Assembly: GCA_045629045.1 (NCBI GenBank)
Contig: JAZQQM010000061.1
Span: 62,001 to 126,000, forward strand
Length of the DNA: 64,000 nt
Reading direction: 5' to 3'
From: JAILLW01 sp045629045
GTDB taxonomy: Bacteria > Bacillota > Clostridia > Lachnospirales > Lachnospiraceae
Shown in pieces: positions 26,262-34,567 of this stretch. A model generated the notes under the pieces. It did not search any database, was not told the origin of the DNA, and saw nothing but the letters and a program-made list of their open reading frames with translations. The position numbers and the translations under genes are program-made. Each line of letters starts with the position of its first letter. Position 1 is the stretch's first letter.

Positions 26262-26574
26262 CAGTGGGGACGGTTCTTTTTGTCACATTTTAGTTCATAA
26301 ATATCGTGGGGATGTTGTTATTCCTTTATTTTTGAGTACGTTCTCTAGTATTTCTAAGTGTTGCAGGTTGACTAAGTTGGTTAACAGAACGGCACCGAAC
26401 CATTCGCCATCCATGGCTCAGTTGGTTCTTCCGCGAACATCCTGTTCACGGATGCCTAAAATAGGCAACACTAAGAACTACACGAGAACTCCCTAATAAA
26501 AATAAATGAATAACAACATCCCCACTATTTATATATTCGCTAATGTGACAAAAAGAACCGTCCCCACTGTCACA
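26257..26574. mobile_element. 318-bp REP-bounded element inserted between mtaD and a MocR gene
   Basis: The ends are perfect 32-bp inverted repeats (26257-26288 and 26543-26574). Each arm can itself fold, with GTGACA pairing to TGTCAC around a GGGGACGG core. This matches the short palindromic units common in clostridial intergenic regions. The left end supplies the stop of mtaD; the right end stops 2 nt from the stop of the truncated MocR gene. No transposase is inside, so any movement would need help in trans. It encloses a second, independent inverted-repeat structure at 26306-26525. A partial copy of the same end sequence occurs at 27704-27753. Confidence 0.75.
26306..26525. repeat. Structured intergenic element C (long stem enclosing TCC-loop hairpins)
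   Basis: An 18-bp perfect terminal stem (26306-26323 with 26508-26525) continues inward for another 9 bp after one mismatch. It goes on imperfectly to AGTGTTGC/GCAACACT (26357-26364 with 26465-26472). Inside, a composite hairpin has GAACCA/TGGTTC (26397-26402, 26423-26428) around GCCATCCATGGC (26406-26417). A second hairpin, TCCG-GAACA-TCC-TGTTC-CGGA, lies at 26430-26452. Both apical loops contain TCC. It could be a structured RNA or a non-autonomous element. Unlike A and B it shares architecture rather than sequence. Confidence 0.65.
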
Positions 26575-26576
26575 CT

Positions 26577-27638
26577 TTACCGTAGGTGACGGCGCATACG
26601 GTTGATGTGGCGCTCGAAGTCACCGTTGTTGATAATGTATGCCAGGGTGTACTGCTCCAGGGTGGGTACGCTGCAGGCATAGAAGCTAAGTTTATTATTA
26701 AAATCATTTAACAGCCTGCGTGGGATAACCATGTAGGCTATTCTTATAGATGGCGAAAAGGTCTTAGAGAAGGTATTAACGTATATAACATTTTCATCTG
26801 TATCCAGGGAATACAGGGTTTCGGCGCTTTTTCTTGAGGGAGTAAATTCCGACTCGAAGTCATCTTCAAGTATGAGGGCATTATTTTCTTTGGCCCATTT
26901 AAGATACTCTCTTTTTTTGGAAGCTGAGGCACTGACGCCTGTGGGGTAGCTTCGATATGGTGTGATGTGTAAGAATTTGGCATCGGTATTCCACAGGGAA
27001 TCGCTTATGATACCATCCTTGCCCAATGGCAGCAGTCTTGGCTTAATTCCGTTTGTTTCATATACTTTTTGAATCTGCTGGTAAGAGGGGGATTCGATGG
27101 CATAGTGTATATCTTTATCCAGGAACTGACAGATTAATCCGTAAAGGTATTCTGCACCGGAGCCTACGAAAATCTGAGAGTAATCCACGGTAATGTCACG
27201 ACTTCGCTTAAGGTAATTACAAATAGCATCCCGTAGCATTTTAACGCCTCCGAAGGGTGACTTTTGCATCAGTTCATCGGAATAATCGTTTAATACTTTT
27301 CGCACGGTCTTAGCATATATGTCGTAAGAAAAAGTATCACTTAAAGAAGTGCTGTCCGATAGGGGTAATTCGTCGGGAACGGAGTTTACTTCAGGAACCG
27401 AAGGATTGGCATAATAATCGGTTTCATTATAAGAAACAAAATAGCCGCTTCGTTCTTTTGCCCGAATATAGTCTTCTTCAAGCAGCAGTTCATAAGCGTG
27501 CTCCACCGTAACCAAAGATACGTTGTAATCAGTGGCCGTAACACGCTTGGAAGGCAGTTTTTCACCGTATTTGTAGGTTTGATTTATTATTTTTTCCCGT
27601 AGTTGTTCGTAAATTGTAATATATTTTTTATTATTCAT
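26577..27638 (-). pseudogene. C-terminally truncated MocR/PdxR-type transcription regulator
   Basis: The 353-aa product has a GntR-type winged helix at residues ~1-75 (KLPSKRVTATDYNVS, SLVTVEHAYELLLEEDY). A linker and a fold-type I aminotransferase domain with the PLP-binding lysine in NTFSKTFSPSIRIAY follow. MocR proteins are usually around 450-500 aa; this one stops after HINRMRRHLR, losing about 100 residues of the small domain. The stop lies 2 nt from the REP-bounded element, so insertion or deletion there is the likely cause. DNA binding may survive while effector sensing is probably lost. The divergent ECF S component suggests the intact form regulated vitamin B6 uptake (PdxR-like). No Shine-Dalgarno sequence precedes the ATG. 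Confidence 0.7.
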
Positions 27639-27642
27639 ATTA

Positions 27643-27692
27643 ATCTGGTCTTATAAAACTCTCCAATTCTGATAGTTTTTATTATACCAGAT
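27643..27692. promoter_or_regulatory. Operator-like inverted repeat between MocR and ECF genes
   Basis: ATCTGGTCTTATAAAA (27643-27658) and TTTTATTATACCAGAT (27677-27692) match in 14 of 16 positions as an inverted repeat. The right arm contains a TATAAT -10 box on the minus strand for the MocR gene. TGGT-type half-sites resemble the ATACCA motif bound by MocR proteins such as GabR. It is a candidate binding site for the regulator. Confidence 0.5.
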
Positions 27693-27703
27693 AAATGCTA
27701 AAG

Positions 27704-27753
27704 TGTGACAGTAGAATAAAAATGTGACAAAAAGAACCGTCCCTACTGTCACA
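27704..27753. repeat. REP-type palindromic unit in the ECF gene leader
   Basis: A 50-bp unit with 11-bp inverted ends (TGTGACAGTAG/CTACTGTCACA). Positions 27722-27753 match the right arm of the element at 26543-26574 with one substitution (CCCC to CCCT). The left side looks like a shortened partner arm. It ends 3 nt before the ribosome binding site of the ECF gene. Confidence 0.75.
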
Positions 27754-27766
27754 TAAGGAGGAGAAT

Positions 27767-28342
27767 ATGAAGAACGAAAATAGCAGGAAAATTGCATTAA
27801 GCGGACTGATGGCAGCGCTTTGCTTTGTGGGATATATGTTTTTTCCGGCCATATCGGCATCGGGAACAAAGGTACATGTAGGAAATGCTTTTGTGGTATT
27901 GGGTGCGTTGTTCTTGGGAGGATTGTATGGCGGACTGGCAGGAGCAATCGGCCTTAGTCTTGCGGATATTTTAAGCGGATACGCATCATCGGCACCAAGA
28001 ACTTTTATTACGAAACTGGTTATAGGATTAATAGTGGGTTTAATAGCTCATAAGATCGCCAAAATTTCGGAAAAACATGAAACAAAGTATTATTTGAAGT
28101 GGTCGATTATAGCTGCGGTGGGAGCTTTGGCTGTGAATTGTGTGTTTGAACCTGCCTTAAAATGGGTATGGTATACGCTTCTTACGCCAAATGCCGAAAA
28201 AGCAAGCAAGGCCATAGAAGCAATGTTGGCAATTACTACATATGCAACAATAATTAATGCGGTAATTAATTCCGTTTTTGCGGTTATATTGTATGTGGCA
28301 CTTCGTCCGGTGCTTATGAAGGCGGGATTACTACCAGATTAA
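27767..28342 (+). CDS. ECF transporter S component (vitamin uptake)
   Basis: A 191-aa substrate-binding membrane subunit of an energy-coupling factor transporter. About six helices are visible, with the opening ALSGLMAALCFVGYMFFPAI and the glycine-rich GALFLGGLYGGLAGAIGLSLAD typical of S components. It would dock onto a shared EcfT/EcfA module encoded elsewhere. The divergent MocR-type gene suggests vitamin B6 (pyridoxine/pyridoxal), but riboflavin-type or other vitamins remain possible. RBS AAGGAGGAGAAT is strong and directly follows a REP unit. Its 3' end overlaps the convergent radical SAM gene by 29 nt. Confidence 0.8.
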   Translation: MKNENSRKIALSGLMAALCFVGYMFFPAISASGTKVHVGNAFVVLGALFLGGLYGGLAGAIGLSLADILSGYASSAPRTFITKLVIGLIVGLIAHKIAKISEKHETKYYLKWSIIAAVGALAVNCVFEPALKWVWYTLLTPNAEKASKAIEAMLAITTYATIINAVINSVFAVILYVALRPVLMKAGLLPD

Positions 28343-29204
28343 GAATTCTTTTTTTATCCGTTGCCCACTTAGGTTCAATAAGAAGGCTTCGGGGAGGATC
28401 TCCGGTCATTCTGTGGACAACCGTATTATCATTGATTAATTTAAGACATTCTTTTACCATATCCGTGTATTCCGTAAGCGTAGGTATGGCAAAAGGATGT
28501 TTTTTGTATTCATTGGCCAAATCGGTTCCTTCAAGAACCTGAAGCATCTGAAGTTTAATACCGGAGCTTTTAACTTCAAGTACATGTTTTACGGTATTAA
28601 GCATATGGTCTTTTGTTTCACCGGGTAGAAACAAAATCACATGGGTAATCGTGTGAATTCCCATTTCATTTAGACGTTTAACGGCATTGTCATATACGCT
28701 GTTATCATAACCTCGTCGGATGAAGGAAACAGATTCTTGATTAATGGTCTGAAGTCCAAGTTCTACCCATACAGGTTTGACGGACTGCAGTTCTTTAAGT
28801 AATTCATATACTTCTTCACTTAGACAGTCGGGTCTTGTGGCAATAGACAAAACAGCAATATCATCCCGGCATATTATGGGCATAAATACCCGTCTTAACT
28901 CCGAAACAGGTGCATAAGTATTGGTAAAAGCCTGAAAATAGGCTATATATTTGTCTCCGGAGAATTTTGAAGAAACTTTCTGCTTGGCTTCATTAAGACG
29001 TTTATCCAAAAGTCCGGTGTCTGGAGTGTCGGATTGACGCAAAAAGGAAACGTCTACCGAAAAATCACCGCTTCCGCTTTCGGAACAAAAAATACAGCCT
29101 TTTTGTCCGTTGGTACGATTAGGGCATCCGAAAGAGGCATTTAAAGAGAGCTTATAAAGTTTCTGCCCGTATTCTTTTTGGGTAAATTCGCTTGTTGTTA
29201 TCAT
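28314..29204 (-). CDS. TIGR01212 family radical SAM protein (YhcC-like)
   Basis: A 296-aa radical SAM protein. Unlike the usual CxxxCxxC, cysteines appear as FGCPNRTNGQKGCIFC, the spaced arrangement (Cx11-12CxxC) characteristic of the YhcC/Elp3-like group. The core continues with IAYFQAFTNTYAP, LSIATRPDCL and ELGLQTINQESVSFIRRGY. The molecular role is not established; members are commonly annotated as tRNA or RNA modification related. Its last 29 nt overlap the 3' end of the ECF gene convergently. It is divergent from ahcY. Confidence 0.85.
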   Translation of the reverse strand: MITTSEFTQKEYGQKLYKLSLNASFGCPNRTNGQKGCIFCSESGSGDFSVDVSFLRQSDTPDTGLLDKRLNEAKQKVSSKFSGDKYIAYFQAFTNTYAPVSELRRVFMPIICRDDIAVLSIATRPDCLSEEVYELLKELQSVKPVWVELGLQTINQESVSFIRRGYDNSVYDNAVKRLNEMGIHTITHVILFLPGETKDHMLNTVKHVLEVKSSGIKLQMLQVLEGTDLANEYKKHPFAIPTLTEYTDMVKECLKLINDNTVVHRMTGDPPRSLLIEPKWATDKKRILNLVVIPPS

Positions 29205-29226
29205 ATATATATAATAGCATCGTTCA

Positions 29227-29255
29227 TTGACTTTGAAAGTATTATTAGATACTAT
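29227..29255 (+). promoter_or_regulatory. ahcY promoter
   Basis: TTGACT at 29227-29232, a 17-nt spacer and TACTAT at 29250-29255. The predicted leader (~29262-29335) contains a small inverted repeat AGGTTG/CAACCT at 29271-29276 and 29291-29296. It does not look like a known SAM or SAH riboswitch. Confidence 0.65.
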
Positions 29256-29335
29256 ATCTTTGTATATTGTAGGTTGATAGGACAGACGACCAACCTTAAA
29301 AATTCGGCTGGAGAAAGAATTGGAGGAACTTTAAT

Positions 29336-30586
29336 ATGGCAAGTGAAATCAGAGACCTTAATCTGGCTGAATCAGGAGAAAGAAAGCTTGAATGGGTCAA
29401 GAGAAATTGTGATCTTTTAAGAACACTGGAAGAAGAATTTACCAAGACGAAGCCCTTTGCAGGCAAAAAGATAGCATTATCGGTGCATCTTGAGGCTAAG
29501 ACGGGATATCTTTGTCTCGTGCTTAAGGCAGGCGGAGCCGAAATGTATGTTACGGGTTCCAATCCCTTATCTACTCAGGATGATGTGGCAGCAGCTTTGG
29601 TAAAAGCAGGACTTGAAGTTCATGCCTGGTATGATTCGACACCTGAGGAGTATGACATGCATATAAGACATACTCTTGAATGCGGACCGAACATTATCAT
29701 TGATGATGGCGGTGATCTGGTTAATATGGTGCATAATGAAATGCCTGAGCTTATTCCCAATATTATAGGCGGCTGTGAGGAAACAACTACGGGAATCATT
29801 CGACTTGAGGCAATGAACAAGGCCGGTAAGCTTATGTTCCCTATGGTTAGAGTCAATAATGCCGATTGTAAGCATTTCTTTGATAACAGATACGGTACAG
29901 GTCAGTCTGTATGGGATGGAATAAATCGTACAACGAATCTTATTGTAGCAGGTAAGATAGTTGTAGTTGCAGGTTACGGATGGTGCGGTAAAGGTACTGC
30001 AATGAGAGCCAAGGGCTTAGGCGCCAGAGTAATTGTTACGGAAATCGATCCTGTTAAGGCTATTGAAGCTGTTATGGACGGATTTGATGTAATGCCCATG
30101 AATGATGCTGCCAAGGTTGGTGATTTCTTCGTAACGGTAACAGGCTGTGACGGAGTTATTGATAAGGAAGATTTTGCAGTAATGAAGGAAGGCGCTATTT
30201 TATGTAATGCCGGACACTTTGATTGTGAAATAGATATGGCATGGCTTAAGGCCAATGCTGTTGAGACCCGGGAACAGCGTAAGAATATTATGGGATACAA
30301 GCTTCCCACAGGTCAGTGGATTTTCGTTCTCGGTGAAGGAAGACTTGTTAACCTTGCCTGCGGTGACGGACATCCGGCAGAAATTATGGATATGAGCTTT
30401 GCGATTCAGGCTCTTTCTGCCAAGTATCTTGTAGAGCATGGCAGTGAGCTTACTGAAAAGCTTATTGATGTGCCTAAGGAAGTTGATAATGATGTTGCTA
30501 TTCGTAAACTTAATTTCTTAGGTAAAAAGATAGACGTTTTAACTCCCGAACAGGAGAAATATTTACATTCCTATAATGTAGGATAA
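29336..30586 (+). CDS. ahcY: S-adenosylhomocysteine hydrolase (possibly S-inosylhomocysteine hydrolase)
   Basis: A 416-aa NAD-dependent hydrolase splitting SAH into homocysteine and a nucleoside. Signatures are NNADCKHFFDNRYGTGQS, the NAD site VVAGYGWCGKGTA, ILCNAGHFDCEID, and the C-terminal GDGHPAEIMDMSFAIQAL. It is the shorter archaeal/Thermotoga-type form, lacking the ~40-residue insertion of eukaryotic enzymes. With mtaD upstream, SAH could first be deaminated to S-inosylhomocysteine, as known in Methanocaldococcus, so the real substrate is open. Strong GGAGG RBS. It converges on dinB with only 3 nt between stops. Confidence 0.93.
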   Translation: MASEIRDLNLAESGERKLEWVKRNCDLLRTLEEEFTKTKPFAGKKIALSVHLEAKTGYLCLVLKAGGAEMYVTGSNPLSTQDDVAAALVKAGLEVHAWYDSTPEEYDMHIRHTLECGPNIIIDDGGDLVNMVHNEMPELIPNIIGGCEETTTGIIRLEAMNKAGKLMFPMVRVNNADCKHFFDNRYGTGQSVWDGINRTTNLIVAGKIVVVAGYGWCGKGTAMRAKGLGARVIVTEIDPVKAIEAVMDGFDVMPMNDAAKVGDFFVTVTGCDGVIDKEDFAVMKEGAILCNAGHFDCEIDMAWLKANAVETREQRKNIMGYKLPTGQWIFVLGEGRLVNLACGDGHPAEIMDMSFAIQALSAKYLVEHGSELTEKLIDVPKEVDNDVAIRKLNFLGKKIDVLTPEQEKYLHSYNVG

Positions 30587-30589
30587 CAG

Positions 30590-31786
30590 TTATTTATTCT
30601 TTTCAAGGCTTGAGGCCCGCTTTATACTTCCGCGACCGAACCGGCTGTTGATTTCATCAAGAGCATGATCAAGCTTTTCAAGTTTTTCATAGTCGGTATT
30701 GTCGAACAAAGACATTTGTCTTCCCGAATCGATACCGGCTATTTTTGTTACTCCTACGCCAAGTAATCTGATTGGCTCATTATCCCACATCTCCAAAAAC
30801 AGTTTTTTGACATAAGTGTAAATCTCATTTGTGATATTTGTTGCATTTGGCAAAGTACACTGATGAGATGCTTTTTGAAGATTGGTAAATTTGATGGTAA
30901 CATTTACGGATTCGACTTTGACAGAGTCCTCCCGCACACGGGCACATACACGTTCTGTAAGGTTCTGAAGAATTTTAAGAGCTTCTGCAGCTTCGGTTAT
31001 GTTATAAGGAGTCGTGGTTTCATGAGAATAACCCTTTGAGTCGCGACTTTCGGACATAACGGGAGAATCGTCTATTCCGTTTGCCCACAGCCACATACCG
31101 CCCCCATGTTTTTTTAGAATTTTACATAAGGATTCTTTGTCAAAATGAGCCAGGTCGCCGATTGTGCGTATTCCCAGTGTATTAAGTTTAGATACGGTAT
31201 TTGCTCCCACGAAGAGTAAATCTCCCACGGGAAGAGGCCACATTTTGGAGGGTATTTCTTCCGGCCAAAGGGTATGAGTTTTGTTAGGTTTTGTAAAATC
31301 GGAAGCCATTTTGGCCAATAATTTATTGGAGGATACCCCCACGTTAACGGTAAAACCAAGGGTATCGTATACTTCATTTCTTAATCTGTCGGCGGCTTCA
31401 ACGGGAGTTCCGAACAAAAGAGAGGTTCCCGTCATATCAAGAAATGCCTCATCTATACTGAATTGTTCTATTTTGTCGGTATATTTGGCAAATATATCCA
31501 TAAGAGCATGAGAGTATTTTTGGTAGATATCATGATGCGGCGGAATAAGCAGAAGATTCGGACACTTTTTGAGTGCATTAACAACAGGCTCCCCGGTTAT
31601 AATGCCATATGGCTTGGTAGGGATAGACTTTGCCACAATAATTCCGTGACGGGTTTCTACATCACCGCCTACGGCAGCAAGCATTGTTCTGTAATCCTCG
31701 GTGCCGCCGTTTTTAAGATGTTCAACGGCTTCCCAGGATAAAAAGGCACTATTTACATCAACATGAAAAATAACTCTTTCTGCCAT
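30590..31786 (-). CDS. dinB: DNA polymerase IV (Y-family)
   Basis: A 398-aa translesion polymerase. The catalytic palm has VIFHVDVNSAFLSWEA (first Asp) and EQFSIDEAFLDMTG (Asp-Glu pair). VNVGVSSNKLLAKMASDFTKP is the family signature, and SKLNTLGIRTIGDLAHFD forms the helix-hairpin-helix. The little-finger domain follows. The C-terminus (GRQMSLFDN) carries a QxSLF motif that fits beta-clamp binding. No LexA-type operator was recognised upstream. Confidence 0.92.
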   Translation of the reverse strand: MAERVIFHVDVNSAFLSWEAVEHLKNGGTEDYRTMLAAVGGDVETRHGIIVAKSIPTKPYGIITGEPVVNALKKCPNLLLIPPHHDIYQKYSHALMDIFAKYTDKIEQFSIDEAFLDMTGTSLLFGTPVEAADRLRNEVYDTLGFTVNVGVSSNKLLAKMASDFTKPNKTHTLWPEEIPSKMWPLPVGDLLFVGANTVSKLNTLGIRTIGDLAHFDKESLCKILKKHGGGMWLWANGIDDSPVMSESRDSKGYSHETTTPYNITEAAEALKILQNLTERVCARVREDSVKVESVNVTIKFTNLQKASHQCTLPNATNITNEIYTYVKKLFLEMWDNEPIRLLGVGVTKIAGIDSGRQMSLFDNTDYEKLEKLDHALDEINSRFGRGSIKRASSLEKNK

Positions 31787-31891
31787 GGATTACATCCTTG
31801 ATTTATTAGCTTCTTTATACCCTCAAGTATACCAAAAATGGCATAAATATGGTATGATAGTTGCAAATGTAAATTTTTTTTGAGGGAGTTA

Positions 31892-32926
31892 ATGACAAAG
31901 AAAAAACTAATCTGGGTAGTAGTGTTTATTCTGATTGCCGGATTAAGTATATGGACTATCACGTCACAATGCAGCAGTTTTTCTTTTAAGGAATTATGCG
32001 ATGATATTAAAAATGCAAACAAGCCGTTACTTACAGTTAGCTTTGTTTGTATGTTGGGATTTATTTATTTCGAAGGAGTGGCTTTATGCATACTTATCAA
32101 GGAGTTTAGTCCTTCGGAATATAAAAGGCATGGTATTCTTTATTCAACATCCGATATATATTTTTCAGCAATAACACCATCGGCATCCGGAGGTCAACCG
32201 GCAAGTGCATATTTTATGATGCGTGACGGGGTTCCCGGATCTATATCGATGATTGTCCTTATAGTCAATCTTATAATGTACGTAATATCTTTGATGATAA
32301 CGGGACTTATATGTATCATCGCAAGATTTGATTTGTTTATTCAATATGATGACTTCGCAAAGCTGCTTATAGTCATAGGATACATTGTATTGGCAGGTCT
32401 TGAGGTTGCGTTCTTCTTGCTGTTATTCCATGATACTTTATTTAGTAAGATAGCAAACGGAGTGTTTAAGATACTGACAAAACTGCATCTGTTTCATCAT
32501 GAAGACAGAAAAAGGGCTAAGTTGCAGAATTTGATTGATGATTACAGGGAATGTTCAAAAGCTATTTCCGGTAAGAAAAGAATATTATTTAAAGCCTTTT
32601 GCTTTAATATGCTTCAGCGTATAGCTCAAATAAGCGTCTCCATGTTTGTATTTTTATCAATCGGAGGATCGGCTAAAAAAGCTTTTGATGTTTGGGCAGT
32701 TCAGGGGCTTACGCTTGTAGGTGCGAATTGTATTCCTATTCCGGGAGCAATGGGTGCCGCAGATTATTTGTTAATTGAAGGATTCTCGCATATACCGGAG
32801 ATTGAAAGTACGGCGAATCTTGAACTTTTATGCAGAGGTATATCTTTTTACAGCTGCACGATAATAAGTGGAATTATTGTTTTAATAGGATATATTGTAT
32901 CAAGGAAGGTAGATCGTAAATCATGA
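31892..32926 (+). CDS. Flippase-like/lysylphosphatidylglycerol synthase TM-region protein (UPF0104)
   Basis: A 344-aa integral membrane protein with about eight helices, of the YbhN/UPF0104 group related to the membrane half of MprF. Conserved patches include YFSAITPSASGGQPASAYFM and the late NCIPIPGAMGAADYLLIEG. It lacks the soluble aminoacyl-transferase domain of MprF, so a lipid translocation or related role is suggested. The ATG at 31892 has GAGGGAG upstream; a TTG four codons earlier is rejected. It overlaps pssA by 4 nt (ATGA), placing it in the phospholipid operon. Confidence 0.8.
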   Translation: MTKKKLIWVVVFILIAGLSIWTITSQCSSFSFKELCDDIKNANKPLLTVSFVCMLGFIYFEGVALCILIKEFSPSEYKRHGILYSTSDIYFSAITPSASGGQPASAYFMMRDGVPGSISMIVLIVNLIMYVISLMITGLICIIARFDLFIQYDDFAKLLIVIGYIVLAGLEVAFFLLLFHDTLFSKIANGVFKILTKLHLFHHEDRKRAKLQNLIDDYRECSKAISGKKRILFKAFCFNMLQRIAQISVSMFVFLSIGGSAKKAFDVWAVQGLTLVGANCIPIPGAMGAADYLLIEGFSHIPEIESTANLELLCRGISFYSCTIISGIIVLIGYIVSRKVDRKS

Positions 32927-33609
32927 TAGGCTATTATGACTATTCAGTTTGGCTAACATATATGTCGGCAATTTCGGCAGGCTTGGGAATAATTATTTCT
33001 TTACATGGTGCGGGACATCCTTATATAGGTGTATTTTTTCTGATGTTCTGCGGATTGTGCGATGCCTTTGACGGAAAGGTTGCAAGAACCAAGAAGAATC
33101 GTACGTCTTCACAGATGAAATTCGGAATTCAAATTGATTCATTGTCGGATTTAATTGCTTTTGGTGTGCTTCCGGCATGTATTGCAAATGCAATGATCAG
33201 GGTATCGCCGACTTTGCCCCAGACACCTTATCAGATTGACGGAAGTAAAGCAGATACTCATGTTTTGATTTGCCTTTATGTAGTTATGCTGTTATTTATT
33301 TTGGCGGCATTAATAAGACTTGCATATTTCAATGTTGAAGAAGAAGAACGTCAGAGCGTTGAGACCGGTTCAAGAAAGTATTATACCGGTGTACCGGTAA
33401 CAAGTGCAGCTTTAGTTTTTCCTACTGTACTGTTAATACAGTATATTTCACCTAAGGACGTTACATTGGTTTATTTTGTGGTAATGTTCGTTCTTGGTTC
33501 TTTGTTTGTTTCCAAGGTTAAAATCCCAAAGCCCAATCTTAAGGGAATCCTTATTATGGTGGGAATAGGACTTATTGAGTTTGTTGCATTGATTGCGAAG
33601 TTTTGCTAA
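32923..33609 (+). CDS. pssA: CDP-diacylglycerol--serine O-phosphatidyltransferase
   Basis: A 228-aa CDP-alcohol phosphatidyltransferase with multiple membrane helices. The active-site motif DGx2ARx8Gx3Dx3D is seen as CDAFDGKVARTKKN followed by GIQIDSLSDLIAFG. With psd directly downstream (15 nt), it should make phosphatidylserine, the precursor of phosphatidylethanolamine. The overlap with the upstream flippase-like gene indicates translational coupling. Confidence 0.88.
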   Translation: MIGYYDYSVWLTYMSAISAGLGIIISLHGAGHPYIGVFFLMFCGLCDAFDGKVARTKKNRTSSQMKFGIQIDSLSDLIAFGVLPACIANAMIRVSPTLPQTPYQIDGSKADTHVLICLYVVMLLFILAALIRLAYFNVEEEERQSVETGSRKYYTGVPVTSAALVFPTVLLIQYISPKDVTLVYFVVMFVLGSLFVSKVKIPKPNLKGILIMVGIGLIEFVALIAKFC

Positions 33610-33624
33610 AACGGGGAGATTAGG

Positions 33625-34461
33625 ATGAAACTCGAAATAGAAGCTATTCCTGAAGATTCATTATTTTTGAAATTTTTATATCAGACAGTTCCCGGAAGAG
33701 TAATTCTTAAGGGCCTAAGCTCCGTGCACTTGTCAAAGACAGTTGGAGCTTTTTTTGATTCTCCCTTGTCACTTCCGATTATTCCCTTGTTTATTAAGCT
33801 AAATAGAATAGACATGAGTGAATACCGGGAAACAGGCTATAAATGCTTTAATGATTTCTTTACAAGAACTCTTAAGCCTCATGCCAGAGTTTTTGATATG
33901 GATCCTACGCATTTTGTGGCGCCCTGTGACGGATTATTATCTGCATATCGAATTGATAAAGATATGATTATCCCTGTAAAACAAAGCAGTTACAGTATAT
34001 CTTCCCTTCTTAAGAATCCCGAACTTGCTCAAAAGTATGAAGGCGGTACGGCACTCGTGTTTAGATTATGTGTTAATCATTATCACAGGTACGCGTATCC
34101 GGTTACGGGAAGAAAATCTTATAATAAACATATTAAGGGCGTTCTTCACACGGTAAGACCCATTGCATTACGTAACAGACCTGTATTTACCGAAAATTCC
34201 AGAGAATATACCCTGATTAAATCCAAAGAATTCGGTACAATTCTTCAAATGGAAGTCGGAGCAATGCTGGTTGGTAAAATCCAAAATTATCACAGAGCCG
34301 CATATGTAAGACGAGGCCAGGAAAAGGGCAGATTTCTTTACGGGGGTTCTACAATTATTCTTTTAATTCAAAAAGATAAAGTTAATTTCTCAAGAGGATT
34401 GTTTGCCGCTACAGAGCATGGTTTTGAAATACCCGTTAAAATGGGAGAGAGTCTTAACTGA
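33625..34461 (+). CDS. psd: Phosphatidylserine decarboxylase proenzyme
   Basis: A 278-aa pyruvoyl-dependent enzyme converting phosphatidylserine to phosphatidylethanolamine. NDFFTRTLKP and FVAPCDGLLSAY near the N-terminal third and FRLCVNHYHRYAYPVTG in the middle are family signatures. The self-cleavage site is YGGSTIILLIQ near the C-terminus (usual LGST replaced by GGST), where the serine becomes the pyruvoyl group. RBS GGGGAG. It ends the operon at a clear terminator. Confidence 0.93.
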   Translation: MKLEIEAIPEDSLFLKFLYQTVPGRVILKGLSSVHLSKTVGAFFDSPLSLPIIPLFIKLNRIDMSEYRETGYKCFNDFFTRTLKPHARVFDMDPTHFVAPCDGLLSAYRIDKDMIIPVKQSSYSISSLLKNPELAQKYEGGTALVFRLCVNHYHRYAYPVTGRKSYNKHIKGVLHTVRPIALRNRPVFTENSREYTLIKSKEFGTILQMEVGAMLVGKIQNYHRAAYVRRGQEKGRFLYGGSTIILLIQKDKVNFSRGLFAATEHGFEIPVKMGESLN

Positions 34462-34467
34462 TATTAT

Positions 34468-34500
34468 CCCCGAATGTTAACCGCATTCGGGGTACTTTTA
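34468..34500 (+). terminator. Terminator of the phospholipid operon
   Basis: A 9-bp stem CCCCGAATG/CATTCGGGG with a 7-nt loop (34468-34492), followed by a T-rich tract. Confidence 0.88.
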
Positions 34501-34567
34501 TTATTTTTTAAGAAAATTAACGAATTCTTTCCTAATAGTTTCGATTTATCTGTGATATATTTAACTC

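Noticed and set aside
26257..26574. Complete insertion sequence or omega-RNA (HEARO) unit
   Set aside because: No transposase, TnpB or IscB/IsrB reading frame is present in or next to the element; only the structured DNA/RNA is supported.
29256..29335. SAM or SAH riboswitch upstream of ahcY
   Set aside because: The leader is short, with only a 6-bp inverted repeat, and lacks the conserved core of known SAM/SAH aptamers.
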